A DNA stretch of 62,887 nucleotides. Origin: Comamonadaceae bacterium (GTDB lineage: Bacteria; Pseudomonadota; Gammaproteobacteria; Burkholderiales; Burkholderiaceae). The first letter of the stretch is position 1. Each line of letters begins with the position of its first letter. A program made the position numbers and the translations under genes. Of the stretch, positions 27,196-35,791 are shown piece by piece. The notes under the pieces are model-generated. The model did not search any database and was not told the DNA's origin. It saw only the letters and a list, made by a program, of their open reading frames with translations. The stretch is from positions 1 through 62,887 of the forward strand of contig CANKOT010000004.1 of assembly GCA_947484245.1 (NCBI GenBank), read 5' to 3'.

Positions 27196-27609
27196 ATGCG
27201 CCAATGGCAGCAAATTCAAAGAAAAAAGGCACGCATTGAAATCATCCCAATGATTGATGTGATGATGTTTTTGTTGGTTTTCTTCGTCTTAATCAGTGTC
27301 AATGTGATTCCAGCTTTGGGAATTAAAACGGAGCAACCGAACTCTTCACAGGTTCAACAACTGAAGACCAAAGACATTCAAGTTGTCATTACCCTGGGCA
27401 AAGAAAATGTTATTCAGGTTGACGGAAAAGACATTGAGCTTAGCAACCTAGCAAGTGCAGTCCGTCTAAAGGCCGGACAAGCAGATCAAATTGCAGTGAT
27501 AGTCAACAGCGACAAAGGCGCGGAAGTTCAAACCTTGGTCGATGTGATGGACGAGCTGAAAAAATCTGGTTTGGCTAAAGTTTCATTAGCGGCACGAGAA
27601 CGAAAATGA
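27196..27609 (+). CDS. exbD: Biopolymer transport protein ExbD
   Basis: The 137-residue protein has a short cytoplasmic N terminus, one membrane segment containing the essential proton-path aspartate in IPMIDVMMFLLVFF, and a periplasmic domain. ExbD with ExbB uses the proton gradient to energise TonB. I chose the ATG at 27196; a TTG at 27166 lies upstream of the predicted transcript start. It overlaps tonB by 4 bases. Unlike classical exbB-exbD order, exbB is separated and follows the receptor gene. Confidence 0.9.
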   Translation: MRQWQQIQRKKARIEIIPMIDVMMFLLVFFVLISVNVIPALGIKTEQPNSSQVQQLKTKDIQVVITLGKENVIQVDGKDIELSNLASAVRLKAGQADQIAVIVNSDKGAEVQTLVDVMDELKKSGLAKVSLAARERK

Positions 27610-28322
27610 CGCCCTTGATCGATCAATTGAACAACGAACGACACAAGCTTTCAGGCTTGGGGTCTTTGTTGTTGGTGAGTGTGGTTTTTTCAATGGCACA
27701 GTCACTTCAAGGACCCGCTGAATTGGTAGCCAGAGATGTCATCGAGCTCACGACAACGCTCATCGAGCCACTCATTCAGCAAAAGCAACCTAGCCCGCCC
27801 GAGCCTAAAACTGTTGTGCAAGCCAAAGCTACGCCCTCAGTTACGCCGGTACCGTCCGAGCCCATCAAGAATTTGAGCCCAGTAGAGACCCTTAAACCAG
27901 CGGCATTGCCCCCTGCCCCAGCGCAGGCTTTACCCCCGCCCCCTTCCTTGCCAGCACCAAGCGTGGTGCAGGCGCAGGAAGCGCCAAAGCCGTCGCCTCC
28001 TCCAGCGCCTGTCTCAATCAGTCTTGAGAACAACTACACCGCCAGCATCAGGGCCACATTGAACAGCAACAAGCGTTATCCAACTGGCAGAGAAGCCAGT
28101 TTGCAAAGGCCTGCCGGCAAAGTGAAGCTTTGGTTTGTATTGAATCGAAACGGTTCCTTGCAAGAGGCAGGCATCGATGAGTCGAGCAATTCGATCATTC
28201 TAGACAACGCTGCGCTTGCAACGGTCAGAAGAACCACCTACTTGGCATGGCCAGAGGGAAGTTGGCCTGCCCAAAGTCAGCACAAATTCACCGTCACCTT
28301 AGATTTCGTTCCTCTCAATTAA
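27606..28322 (+). CDS. tonB: TonB energy-transducing protein
   Basis: The 238-residue protein has an N-terminal hydrophobic segment (about 17-35), a long proline-rich region (about 55-135) spanning the periplasm, and a C-terminal TonB domain with RYPTGREASLQRPAGKVKLWF and a following VTLDF strand. It carries energy from ExbBD to the outer membrane receptor encoded next. Being adjacent to a single receptor it is probably dedicated to it. The membrane segment lacks a clear SHLS-like motif. Confidence 0.88.
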   Translation: MTPLIDQLNNERHKLSGLGSLLLVSVVFSMAQSLQGPAELVARDVIELTTTLIEPLIQQKQPSPPEPKTVVQAKATPSVTPVPSEPIKNLSPVETLKPAALPPAPAQALPPPPSLPAPSVVQAQEAPKPSPPPAPVSISLENNYTASIRATLNSNKRYPTGREASLQRPAGKVKLWFVLNRNGSLQEAGIDESSNSIILDNAALATVRRTTYLAWPEGSWPAQSQHKFTVTLDFVPLN

Positions 28323-28343
28323 TTTTTCAATCAGGAGTTTTTT

Positions 28344-30719
28344 ATGCAAAAGTTCAAACCCACCCCTCTTGCCTTGCTGATCAGCTTGGCATTTACCTCA
28401 CCCATGGTGATGGCCCAACAGGCTACAGATGTTGGCCAAATCAATGTCCAAGGACTTGTTGGCGGAACCGATTCTGGCTTGATCATTCAAGAAGAATCAG
28501 GCAAAGCACGCAGCGCCGTCAACCGCGCCTATTTGGATAAATTAAACCCTTCTACCAATGCATTTCAAGTCATTGAATTGCTGCCTGGCGTCAACACATA
28601 CAGCTCCGATGCCACGGGTTTGTTTGGTGGCGGCATTCGAGTCCGCGGCTTTGCTGGCGATCAAATCGGCTTGACCATCAATGGCGCACCTGTCAATGAC
28701 TCAGGTAACTTTGCCGTTTATCCACAGGAATACACAGACTCTGAGAACCTTTGCGAAGTTTTTGTAACGCAAGGATCAGCCGATACTGATGCACCTCATG
28801 TAGGCGCATCAGGCGGCAACATCGGTATGGTGACATGCGCGCCAAAAGACAAGTTTGGCATGCGCGCTGCCGTGTCTGCAGGACAATTGAAATACCAGCG
28901 CACTTTTGTGCGTTTAGACACAGGAAAGTTTGGCCCCAGTAACGCAAAAGCATTTGTGTCTTACTCAAAAACCTCTGCCAATAAATTCAAAGGTCCAGGC
29001 GGCGCTGACCGCGAACACATTGATTTGGCTGCAGAAGTCAGACCCAGTGCAGATGTATTATTGAGCGCAAGTGTTTTGTACAACAACGCGATCAACAACA
29101 ATATTCGCACATTGAACAATTCACAAATTGCCACAAATGGTCGCAATTTTGACTTTAGTAGCGTGGTTCCACAACATCTCACGCCAGTTGCAGGCACTGC
29201 ACAAACGGAGGTTTCACCAGCAGATGGCTACTACCAATTTAACATCAACCCATTTCGCAATTATTTGTTTACCAGCAAGGCGGAATTTAAAGTCAACAAA
29301 GATTTGACAGTCAGTGCAGAGCCCTATTTCTGGTATGGCTACGGCACCGGCGGCAGCCAATTGCAATTATTGACCGAAGGCGGCACAGGCACCATGGCCA
29401 CTCGCGTACGCGACATCAACGGCGATGGCGACACATTGGACAAAGTGCTAACCTACGGCAGCAGCTTGACTGAAACCAACCGCCCTGGTGTTACATTCAA
29501 AGCCAATTACCGCATTGAAAATCACAATATCAATGTGGGTTACTGGGTAGAGCGCGCAGTTCACCGTCAAACAGGTCCTCGAGTTACCTTTGACAATGCG
29601 GGCAACCCATCTAATTTGTGGCTAGACAGAGAGTCAGCCTATTTGCTGCGGACTGATGGCACGCCATACCAAGCACGTGACTGGAGAACAATTAGCACAG
29701 GCACATCACTTTATTTGCAAGACAGCATTTCTTTGATGCAGGACAAATTGTCGATCCAACTTGGTATTCGCAACTCTTCCATTGATCGCGACTTCACCAA
29801 CTATGCCAATGCTGGCACCTTTGGCTCAGGACGTGCAGATTTAGATTATCAAATCAAGCGGACTTACAGCAAAGTACTGCCTAGCTTTGGCGCCAAGTAC
29901 AACTTGGATGCAGAAAAATCTGTCTTCTTCAATGTGGCAGAGAACTTCCGTGCACCCTCCAACTTTGTTCTATCCAACTTATGGACTGGCGGCTCGGTTG
30001 TCAATGGCACCTTGACTGGCGCCACACTTCGCAACCCAGTGGTTGGCATTGAAACCTCAACCAACATTGATCTTGGCTACCGTTTACAAAACAAAGACAC
30101 CACATTTTCTGGCTCATTGTTCCATGTGAACTTCAAAGACCGGATTGCTTCATCTTGGGATCCCGTCAGCTTGACTTCATTGGATTTCAACGTGGGCAAT
30201 GTCACTTTGAAAGGCGCTGAAATTGAATTGGGCCAGAAGTTAAACAACAACTTCTCTGCATATGCTTCAATGACGTACACACAAAGCAGCATGGAAAAAG
30301 ACTTGAAAGTCAACGCTACTTTGACCGAAGCTACAGCTGGCAAACAAATGCCCGATACACCCAAAATGATGGCTGCATTGGCATTGGGCTACAAAGAAGG
30401 TCCATTGTCTGGTCTGATTTCAGCCAAGCACACAGGCAAAGCATTCTCAACCTTGGTCAACGATCAGTCGATGGATGCCTACACCTTGTGGAACTTGTCT
30501 GTGGGTTACAAGTTACCCGGTACAGCGTTTTTCAAGTCTCCAGAAGTGCGATTGAATGTTGACAACTTGACCAACGTTGAATACAAGCGCACCAGCTCGC
30601 CTAGCGGTTCTAGTTTCACTGCGCGCGCCTTGCCATTGGGCACGTTGGCTGGTTCCAATCCAAGCTACAACATCGGTGCACCTCGCTTTGCGAGCTTCAC
30701 ACTGCGCTCTGACTTCTAA
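28344..30719 (+). CDS. TonB-dependent outer membrane receptor, substrate unknown
   Basis: The 791-residue protein has a signal peptide ending MVMAQQ, a plug domain (about 45-170) with IRVRGFAGDQIGLTINGAPV, and a beta-barrel ending in phenylalanine (LRSDF). Two plug cysteines (C137, C165) could form a disulfide. Residues 357-366, DINGDGDTLD, form an EF-hand-like calcium loop in a barrel loop. A GGAG-type ribosome site precedes the ATG. The ligand cannot be read from the sequence; neighbours (TRAP system, 5'-nucleotidase, Pho box) argue against a simple siderophore. Confidence 0.9.
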   Translation: MQKFKPTPLALLISLAFTSPMVMAQQATDVGQINVQGLVGGTDSGLIIQEESGKARSAVNRAYLDKLNPSTNAFQVIELLPGVNTYSSDATGLFGGGIRVRGFAGDQIGLTINGAPVNDSGNFAVYPQEYTDSENLCEVFVTQGSADTDAPHVGASGGNIGMVTCAPKDKFGMRAAVSAGQLKYQRTFVRLDTGKFGPSNAKAFVSYSKTSANKFKGPGGADREHIDLAAEVRPSADVLLSASVLYNNAINNNIRTLNNSQIATNGRNFDFSSVVPQHLTPVAGTAQTEVSPADGYYQFNINPFRNYLFTSKAEFKVNKDLTVSAEPYFWYGYGTGGSQLQLLTEGGTGTMATRVRDINGDGDTLDKVLTYGSSLTETNRPGVTFKANYRIENHNINVGYWVERAVHRQTGPRVTFDNAGNPSNLWLDRESAYLLRTDGTPYQARDWRTISTGTSLYLQDSISLMQDKLSIQLGIRNSSIDRDFTNYANAGTFGSGRADLDYQIKRTYSKVLPSFGAKYNLDAEKSVFFNVAENFRAPSNFVLSNLWTGGSVVNGTLTGATLRNPVVGIETSTNIDLGYRLQNKDTTFSGSLFHVNFKDRIASSWDPVSLTSLDFNVGNVTLKGAEIELGQKLNNNFSAYASMTYTQSSMEKDLKVNATLTEATAGKQMPDTPKMMAALALGYKEGPLSGLISAKHTGKAFSTLVNDQSMDAYTLWNLSVGYKLPGTAFFKSPEVRLNVDNLTNVEYKRTSSPSGSSFTARALPLGTLAGSNPSYNIGAPRFASFTLRSDF

Positions 30720-30728
30720 GGTAACAGC

Positions 30729-31301
30729 ATGATGGTTTTTTTGCACGATGCGTCTTTGTACTTCCTTTATTTGGCTTTAGGCCTGGCTGTATTTCTAGCC
30801 ATTGAAAGAAGTATCTTTTACACACACGCAAACCGGCAAATTAAAAGCCTGCTGCAAGCGCTCAAAACCAAGTCCCCATTGCCTGAATTTAAATCAGGCG
30901 ATGTGGGCGAGGTTGTCGCCCATGCATTTGCAAATGGCTTACATCCGACTGCCTCCCAAAAAGTAGCCGATGATGTGGCGGAGCAGGCATTCATTCGTGT
31001 ACAACACCAATTGAATCAGCATCTTTGGGTTTTAGATACGATTGTGACTGCCGCTCCCCTGCTAGGTTTACTCGGAACGATTCTGGGTATTTTTGACACA
31101 TTTACAGCTTTGGCAAAATCAGGCATCTCAGATCCACAAGGTGTCAGTGCTGGCATTGGCACAGCATTGTTGGCGACCGCCATTGGCATTGGTACGGCTT
31201 TAATTTGCCTGATTGTCTACAACGCGTTCTTAGCCAAGGTAGAGCGCCTTGGTGATGAAACTAAATTGGCATTGCTTCAAATGTCAAATCAAAACACATG
31301 A
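30729..31301 (+). CDS. exbB: ExbB/MotA/TolQ proton channel family protein
   Basis: The 190-residue protein has three membrane segments: one at the N terminus and two in the conserved MotA/TolQ/ExbB domain (about 95-180), with LGLLGTILGIFDTF and IGTALLATAIGIGTAL. It completes the ExbB-ExbD-TonB motor together with the genes at 27196 and 27606. Its start is 9 bases after the receptor stop, so it is in the same operon; the lipoprotein gene tatT follows closely. Confidence 0.9.
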   Translation: MMVFLHDASLYFLYLALGLAVFLAIERSIFYTHANRQIKSLLQALKTKSPLPEFKSGDVGEVVAHAFANGLHPTASQKVADDVAEQAFIRVQHQLNQHLWVLDTIVTAAPLLGLLGTILGIFDTFTALAKSGISDPQGVSAGIGTALLATAIGIGTALICLIVYNAFLAKVERLGDETKLALLQMSNQNT

Positions 31302-31317
31302 TGTGTCCAAAGGTGCC

Positions 31318-32214
31318 ATGTTGATCAATCAATCCTTGTATGGTGCAAAACGCCTGATCACTGGCCTCTTTTTATTCAGCTTGCTCTCCGCTTGCTCTGT
31401 CCAAAATCTTCTGCTTCGCAATGCAGGCGATATTCTGTCTAAAGAAACCAGCGCCTCTGACGAAGACCTCGAATTATTGATGCACGCCAGTGCATACCAT
31501 CTGAAGTTGTCGGAATCTTTGTTACAAGAAATTCCAAACCATGCAAAACTCGCAGAATCGGTTGCTCGTGGTTACACACAATATGCTTTCGTTTTTTTAA
31601 TGGACGAAGCAGACCGAATTGAATCGGACAGTCTCCAAAAAGCCAATCAACTCAGAACACGCGCAGCCAAGATCCTGATGCGGGCTCAATCAAACGGGCT
31701 TAAAACTTTGAATTTGCTTTACCCACAATTGGGCACCTACTTGAACAACCCCGCTCAAAGACCAGCTTTCAAAATAAAGCCTGAAGATACGGGCTTGGTT
31801 TATTGGACCATGACGGCTTGGGCTGGTGGCATTTCCTTGTCTAAGGATTCGCCAGATGTGGTGGCCGATTTGCCCCAAGTACTTCGATTGGCAGAACTGG
31901 CTTGGCAAGCCTCCCCTCAATACGATCAAGGTGCATTGGCCAGCATGATGGGCACGCTTGAATTGGCCAAGCCAGGCGGCCAAAATGGCATTGCTGAAAA
32001 ATATTTTGACATGGCCATTGCCTGGCGAGGGAGTCAAATTGCACCCCTCATTTCAAAGGCAGAAAATTGGGCAGTGGCAACGCAAAACCGCAGTGCCTTT
32101 GAACAACTGCTCAAACAAGCTATCGATTTAGGACACAACAAGTCCGATTTGATCAACACCGTCATGACTCGCAGAGCTCGCTGGCTTCTCGATAATGCCG
32201 ACAATCTATTTTAA
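31318..32214 (+). CDS. TRAP-associated TatT-type lipoprotein (TPR-like)
   Basis: The 298-residue protein has a lipoprotein signal with lipobox LSAC and an all-helical body rich in Ala/Leu repeats. The arrangement and content, including AYHLKLSESLLQ and VARGYTQYAF, correspond to the TatT family, known from Treponema pallidum Tp0956, a trimeric TPR-like lipoprotein that binds a TRAP solute receptor. I chose the ATG at 31318 because it starts the signal peptide. It directly precedes the dctP-type gene, as in other TPAT loci. Confidence 0.82.
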   Translation: MLINQSLYGAKRLITGLFLFSLLSACSVQNLLLRNAGDILSKETSASDEDLELLMHASAYHLKLSESLLQEIPNHAKLAESVARGYTQYAFVFLMDEADRIESDSLQKANQLRTRAAKILMRAQSNGLKTLNLLYPQLGTYLNNPAQRPAFKIKPEDTGLVYWTMTAWAGGISLSKDSPDVVADLPQVLRLAELAWQASPQYDQGALASMMGTLELAKPGGQNGIAEKYFDMAIAWRGSQIAPLISKAENWAVATQNRSAFEQLLKQAIDLGHNKSDLINTVMTRRARWLLDNADNLF

Positions 32215-32231
32215 TTTCTTCAAAGCCGCTC

Positions 32232-33254
32232 ATGCTCACACGATACTCTTTGTTGCGAATCAGCTTGGTTCTGTCCTTGTCTTCTGTCTTTGCTGGTACC
32301 TCTTTTGCATCCGATCCACAATTGAAGATTGGATCTTTGGTTCCCAAAAATTCGCTTTATCACCGGCAGTTGATGGAGGTAGGTGATACTTGGAAAAAAA
32401 GTCAGTCAGGCGCCGCAAGATTCAACGTCTTTACCGACGGCAGCCAAGGTGGTGAAGCAGAAATGGTCCGCAGAATGCGCATTGGCCAATTGCAGGCAGC
32501 CCTATTGTCTGTGGTCGGGCTGCGGGAAATTGAACCCTCCATTGCTGCACTTCAGAACTTACCATTGGCATTTCGCTCTTGGGAAGAACTGGACTACGTT
32601 CGCGAAAAAATGCGTCCCAGCATGGAAAAGAAGTTTTTAGAAAAAGGCTATGTGGTTTTGGCGTGGGGTGATGCTGGATGGGTGCGTTTCTTTTCTAAGC
32701 AAGCCGCATTCAGTCCAGACGACTTCAAAAAAATGAAATTTTTTGCATGGGGTGCAGAGGCAGAGCAGCAAGAGATAATGAAAAGCTTGGGCTATACGCC
32801 AGTCCCCCTCGAACCTACTGATATTTTGCCCTCGATCCAAACAGGCATGATTAATGTGGTGCCTTCCACACCCTACTTTGCGCTAGCCTCACAAATTTAC
32901 AACACAGCGCCAAACATGCTGGAAATCAATTGGGCACCCATAGTGGGCGCCTTTATCGTGACAAAAAAAGCCTGGGATGGCATGTCACCAGAGGTCCAGA
33001 CCACATTGAAAACGGCCTCTGACAAAGCCGGCGTTGTGATTCGCGCACAAGCTCGCAAAGAGGTAGATGAAGCCGTAGACGCCATGAAAAAACGTGGACT
33101 GCAAGTCAACAAACCGAACGCTGAACAACTGAAAGAATGGCGCGCTTTGAGCGAAGCACTTTATCCCCGCATTCGAGGAAAAATGGTTCCTGCCGAAACT
33201 TTTGATGAAGTATTTGCTCACCTCAAAACCTATCGAGCATCCAGGAACCAATGA
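32232..33254 (+). CDS. TRAP transporter substrate-binding protein, DctP family (TatP-like)
   Basis: The 340-residue protein has a cleavable signal peptide (about 1-26, ending TSFASD) and the DctP fold. The position of the family arginine that binds ligand carboxylates (K-x-R in DLKGLKIRV-like segments) is replaced: residues 165-174 read FKKMKFFAWG, putting F171 there. In TatT-linked receptors a missing arginine goes with hydrophobic or non-carboxylate ligands. It is periplasmic and would hand the ligand to DctQM, whose gene overlaps the stop. Confidence 0.87.
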   Translation: MLTRYSLLRISLVLSLSSVFAGTSFASDPQLKIGSLVPKNSLYHRQLMEVGDTWKKSQSGAARFNVFTDGSQGGEAEMVRRMRIGQLQAALLSVVGLREIEPSIAALQNLPLAFRSWEELDYVREKMRPSMEKKFLEKGYVVLAWGDAGWVRFFSKQAAFSPDDFKKMKFFAWGAEAEQQEIMKSLGYTPVPLEPTDILPSIQTGMINVVPSTPYFALASQIYNTAPNMLEINWAPIVGAFIVTKKAWDGMSPEVQTTLKTASDKAGVVIRAQARKEVDEAVDAMKKRGLQVNKPNAEQLKEWRALSEALYPRIRGKMVPAETFDEVFAHLKTYRASRNQ

Positions 33255-35104
33255 AGTCCCAGCTTAATTTCTGGCAAATCTTGAAGCATTGGGATGCTGC
33301 CATTGCAGCGTTGGCGTTGTGTGGCATGGTGGTTATTCCTGTCCTTGAAGTCCTGATAAGACCCATCCAAGGCAGTGGCATCGAAAATGCGCCTGTTCTT
33401 GTTCAACATCTGGGTCTGATTTTCTCTCTGGCAGGTGCCGTTTATGCAGAACGAACTGGCCATCTCACAAGTATTGGCTCATTGTGGCGTGATGTCCAAA
33501 AGCCTATTTTGCAAAAATTAGCGCGCAGCTTTGTCTTTTTGCTATCAACTTTCATTTGTGGCTTGTTGTCGTTAGCCAGTTACGAACTGGCTGTCACAGA
33601 AATTGGAACCGGACAAACCATCGCTTATGGTCTTCCAACTTGGACTTTTCTATGTGCCATGCCAATCGGATTTGCCATCTTAGGCTTTAAATTCGGCCTC
33701 AAATGGAATGATCAATTCATCCCAAAATGGATGGGCATATTGACAGTTTTTGCCCTGGCTTGGCACGCAGGGCCTTGGCTTTCAGCACTCCACTTGCCCT
33801 TGGCATTGCTGACCTTGATATTGCTACTTTTTCTCGCCTTGGGTGGGTCTATCTTTTTGGTATTGGGTGGCTTGTCATGGGCACTGTTCTCATCCGAAAA
33901 CATACCCATGGCGTCCCTCGCGCTTTCTCACTATCAAATCACGGTCAATCCATCCTTGCCGGCACTGCCACTTTTTACATTGGCGGGGCTCATATTTGCA
34001 AATACAAAGGCTGCCCAAAGGCTGAGTGTTCTGTTTACAAGCATCTTCGGCTCTGGACAAACGGGCAGCATTTTGGCTGTCGCTTGCCTTTGCAGTTGCT
34101 TTACGGCGCTCACAGGTGGCAGTGGCGTCACCATACTGGCTCTGGGTGGCTTGCTTCTTCCTTTGCTCCTCAAAGTGGGCTATCCCGAGTCTAAGAGCAT
34201 TGGACTCATTACCAGTGCCAGCTCGCTCGGTGTTCTGTTAGCGCCTTCAGTACCGCTCATCATGTACGCCATCATGGCCAAAGTACCCATCAACACCATG
34301 TTTGTTGCGGGCCTCATTCCTGCCATCTTGATGATTTTTTGTTTGGTGGTCTTTGGTGGATTTTTAAAGCGGGGGCCGACGCCAATTTCTGATGTCCACA
34401 ATTCAATGCTTACACCCCTTCAGCCAAATGAAACAAAGCCATTGAAGACGGTTTTATGGGATGCCAAGTGGGAATTGCTAGCCCCCTTCATAGCTATTGG
34501 CACTTTGATTTCAGGCATTGCAACACCCACAGAAGGCGCAGCAATCACTGTTGCATATGCCATCGTTACACAATCTTTGTTTCACAAAGAACTGTCAGTT
34601 GCCACATTTCATCACTGCCTCAAGCAATCGGCACAAGTCATTGGCGGCATTTTGCTCATCATGGGCATGGCTTTGGGGTTGACCAACTATTTGATTGATG
34701 TGGGCATACCAGACCTGGCATCTGATTGGGTGCAAAGCATCACGACCAATAAATATCTATTTCTGTTAGCCCTCAATGTATTTTTGTTCTTTGCTGGTGC
34801 CTTGATGGAAATATATGCTGCCATCATTGTGCTGGTGCCACTTTTGTTGCCCTTGGCCATGAGTTATGGCATCGATCCCATTCACTTCGGCATTATTTTT
34901 CTAGCCAATTTGGAAATGGGATTTTTATGCCCCCCAGCAGGCATGAATATTTACTTTGCAAGCGCAGTCTTTAAAAAGCCGCTGAAGGAAGTGATTCAAT
35001 CTGTATTACCGGCCTTGATGGCCATCTTTATTGGCACAGTGATCATTTCTTGGTTTCCATTGTTGGTCATGGGATTGCCTCAATTTATTTTTTCTTCACC
35101 TTGA
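33251..35104 (+). CDS. TRAP transporter fused small and large permease (DctQM)
   Basis: The 617-residue membrane protein fuses a DctQ-type four-segment domain (about 1-165) to a DctM-type domain (about 190-610). DctM hallmarks visible are PALPLFTLAGLIFANT, TGGSGVTILALGGLLLP, the SSLGVLLAPSVPLI helix-turn and TPTEGAAITVAYA. TRAP permeases are Na+-driven secondary importers of the inner membrane. The ATGA overlap couples it to the DctP gene. It completes a receptor-TonB-TatT-DctP-DctQM uptake chain. Confidence 0.9.
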   Translation: MKSQLNFWQILKHWDAAIAALALCGMVVIPVLEVLIRPIQGSGIENAPVLVQHLGLIFSLAGAVYAERTGHLTSIGSLWRDVQKPILQKLARSFVFLLSTFICGLLSLASYELAVTEIGTGQTIAYGLPTWTFLCAMPIGFAILGFKFGLKWNDQFIPKWMGILTVFALAWHAGPWLSALHLPLALLTLILLLFLALGGSIFLVLGGLSWALFSSENIPMASLALSHYQITVNPSLPALPLFTLAGLIFANTKAAQRLSVLFTSIFGSGQTGSILAVACLCSCFTALTGGSGVTILALGGLLLPLLLKVGYPESKSIGLITSASSLGVLLAPSVPLIMYAIMAKVPINTMFVAGLIPAILMIFCLVVFGGFLKRGPTPISDVHNSMLTPLQPNETKPLKTVLWDAKWELLAPFIAIGTLISGIATPTEGAAITVAYAIVTQSLFHKELSVATFHHCLKQSAQVIGGILLIMGMALGLTNYLIDVGIPDLASDWVQSITTNKYLFLLALNVFLFFAGALMEIYAAIIVLVPLLLPLAMSYGIDPIHFGIIFLANLEMGFLCPPAGMNIYFASAVFKKPLKEVIQSVLPALMAIFIGTVIISWFPLLVMGLPQFIFSSP

Positions 35105-35125
35105 ATCTGAGTAAGGATTTTCAAC

Positions 35126-35776
35126 ATGTCGTTCGAAAAAACCAGAGGCTCATTTCAATTTTCAATGCCCCTCTTCATTTCCATATTGATCGTATGCTGG
35201 TCAACTCAACTTAGCGGCTGCGCGCCTCTTGTATTGGCAAGTGCAGCCCTGGCTGGCAAAGTGGCTTTAGACCGCCGCACTGCTGGCATTCAACTTGAAG
35301 ACGAAGCCATTGAGTTTCGTTCAGAGTCAGGGCTTCGAAACCAACTGCACGAAAGTGCCCATGTCCGTGTCAGCAGTTACAACCGTATGGTGTTGCTGAC
35401 TGGAGAGGTTGGCAGTGAAAACGAGCGTATGTTGGCTGAACGCTTTGTCAAGAGTCAAGACAATGTCAAGTCAGTCGTGAATGATTTGACCATCAGCCCC
35501 GAAAGCTCTTTGACACAACGTGCCAAAGACAAAGTCATCACTGGGCAGGTACGTGCGATCATCATTCAAGCAAGAGACATTCACTCTTCAGCAGTTCAAA
35601 TTGTGACCGAAAGAGGCATTGTCTATTTGATGGGCCGCTTGACACCAGCCGAGTCGGAACGTGTGACTGATTTGGTCAGTACCAGTCAAATTTCAGGGCT
35701 TCAAAAAGTTGTGAAGGTGTTTGAAACAATTTCAGATACCGACTTGAAAAGATTGGTAGCACCTTCTAGACCTTAG
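35126..35776 (+). CDS. dolP: BON-domain outer membrane lipoprotein (DolP/YraP-like)
   Basis: The 216-residue protein has a lipoprotein signal ending in LSGC (C32) and two BON domains (about 70-135 and 145-210) with the usual glycine-containing VLLTGEVGSENE and VYLMGRLTPAES. DolP-type proteins sit at the outer membrane, bind anionic phospholipids and support outer membrane integrity. It lies 21 bases after dctQM in the same direction and may be its last operon gene or a separate unit. It converges with the GT4 gene. Confidence 0.8.
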   Translation: MSFEKTRGSFQFSMPLFISILIVCWSTQLSGCAPLVLASAALAGKVALDRRTAGIQLEDEAIEFRSESGLRNQLHESAHVRVSSYNRMVLLTGEVGSENERMLAERFVKSQDNVKSVVNDLTISPESSLTQRAKDKVITGQVRAIIIQARDIHSSAVQIVTERGIVYLMGRLTPAESERVTDLVSTSQISGLQKVVKVFETISDTDLKRLVAPSRP

Positions 35777-35791
35777 TCTAACAATCTGCAC

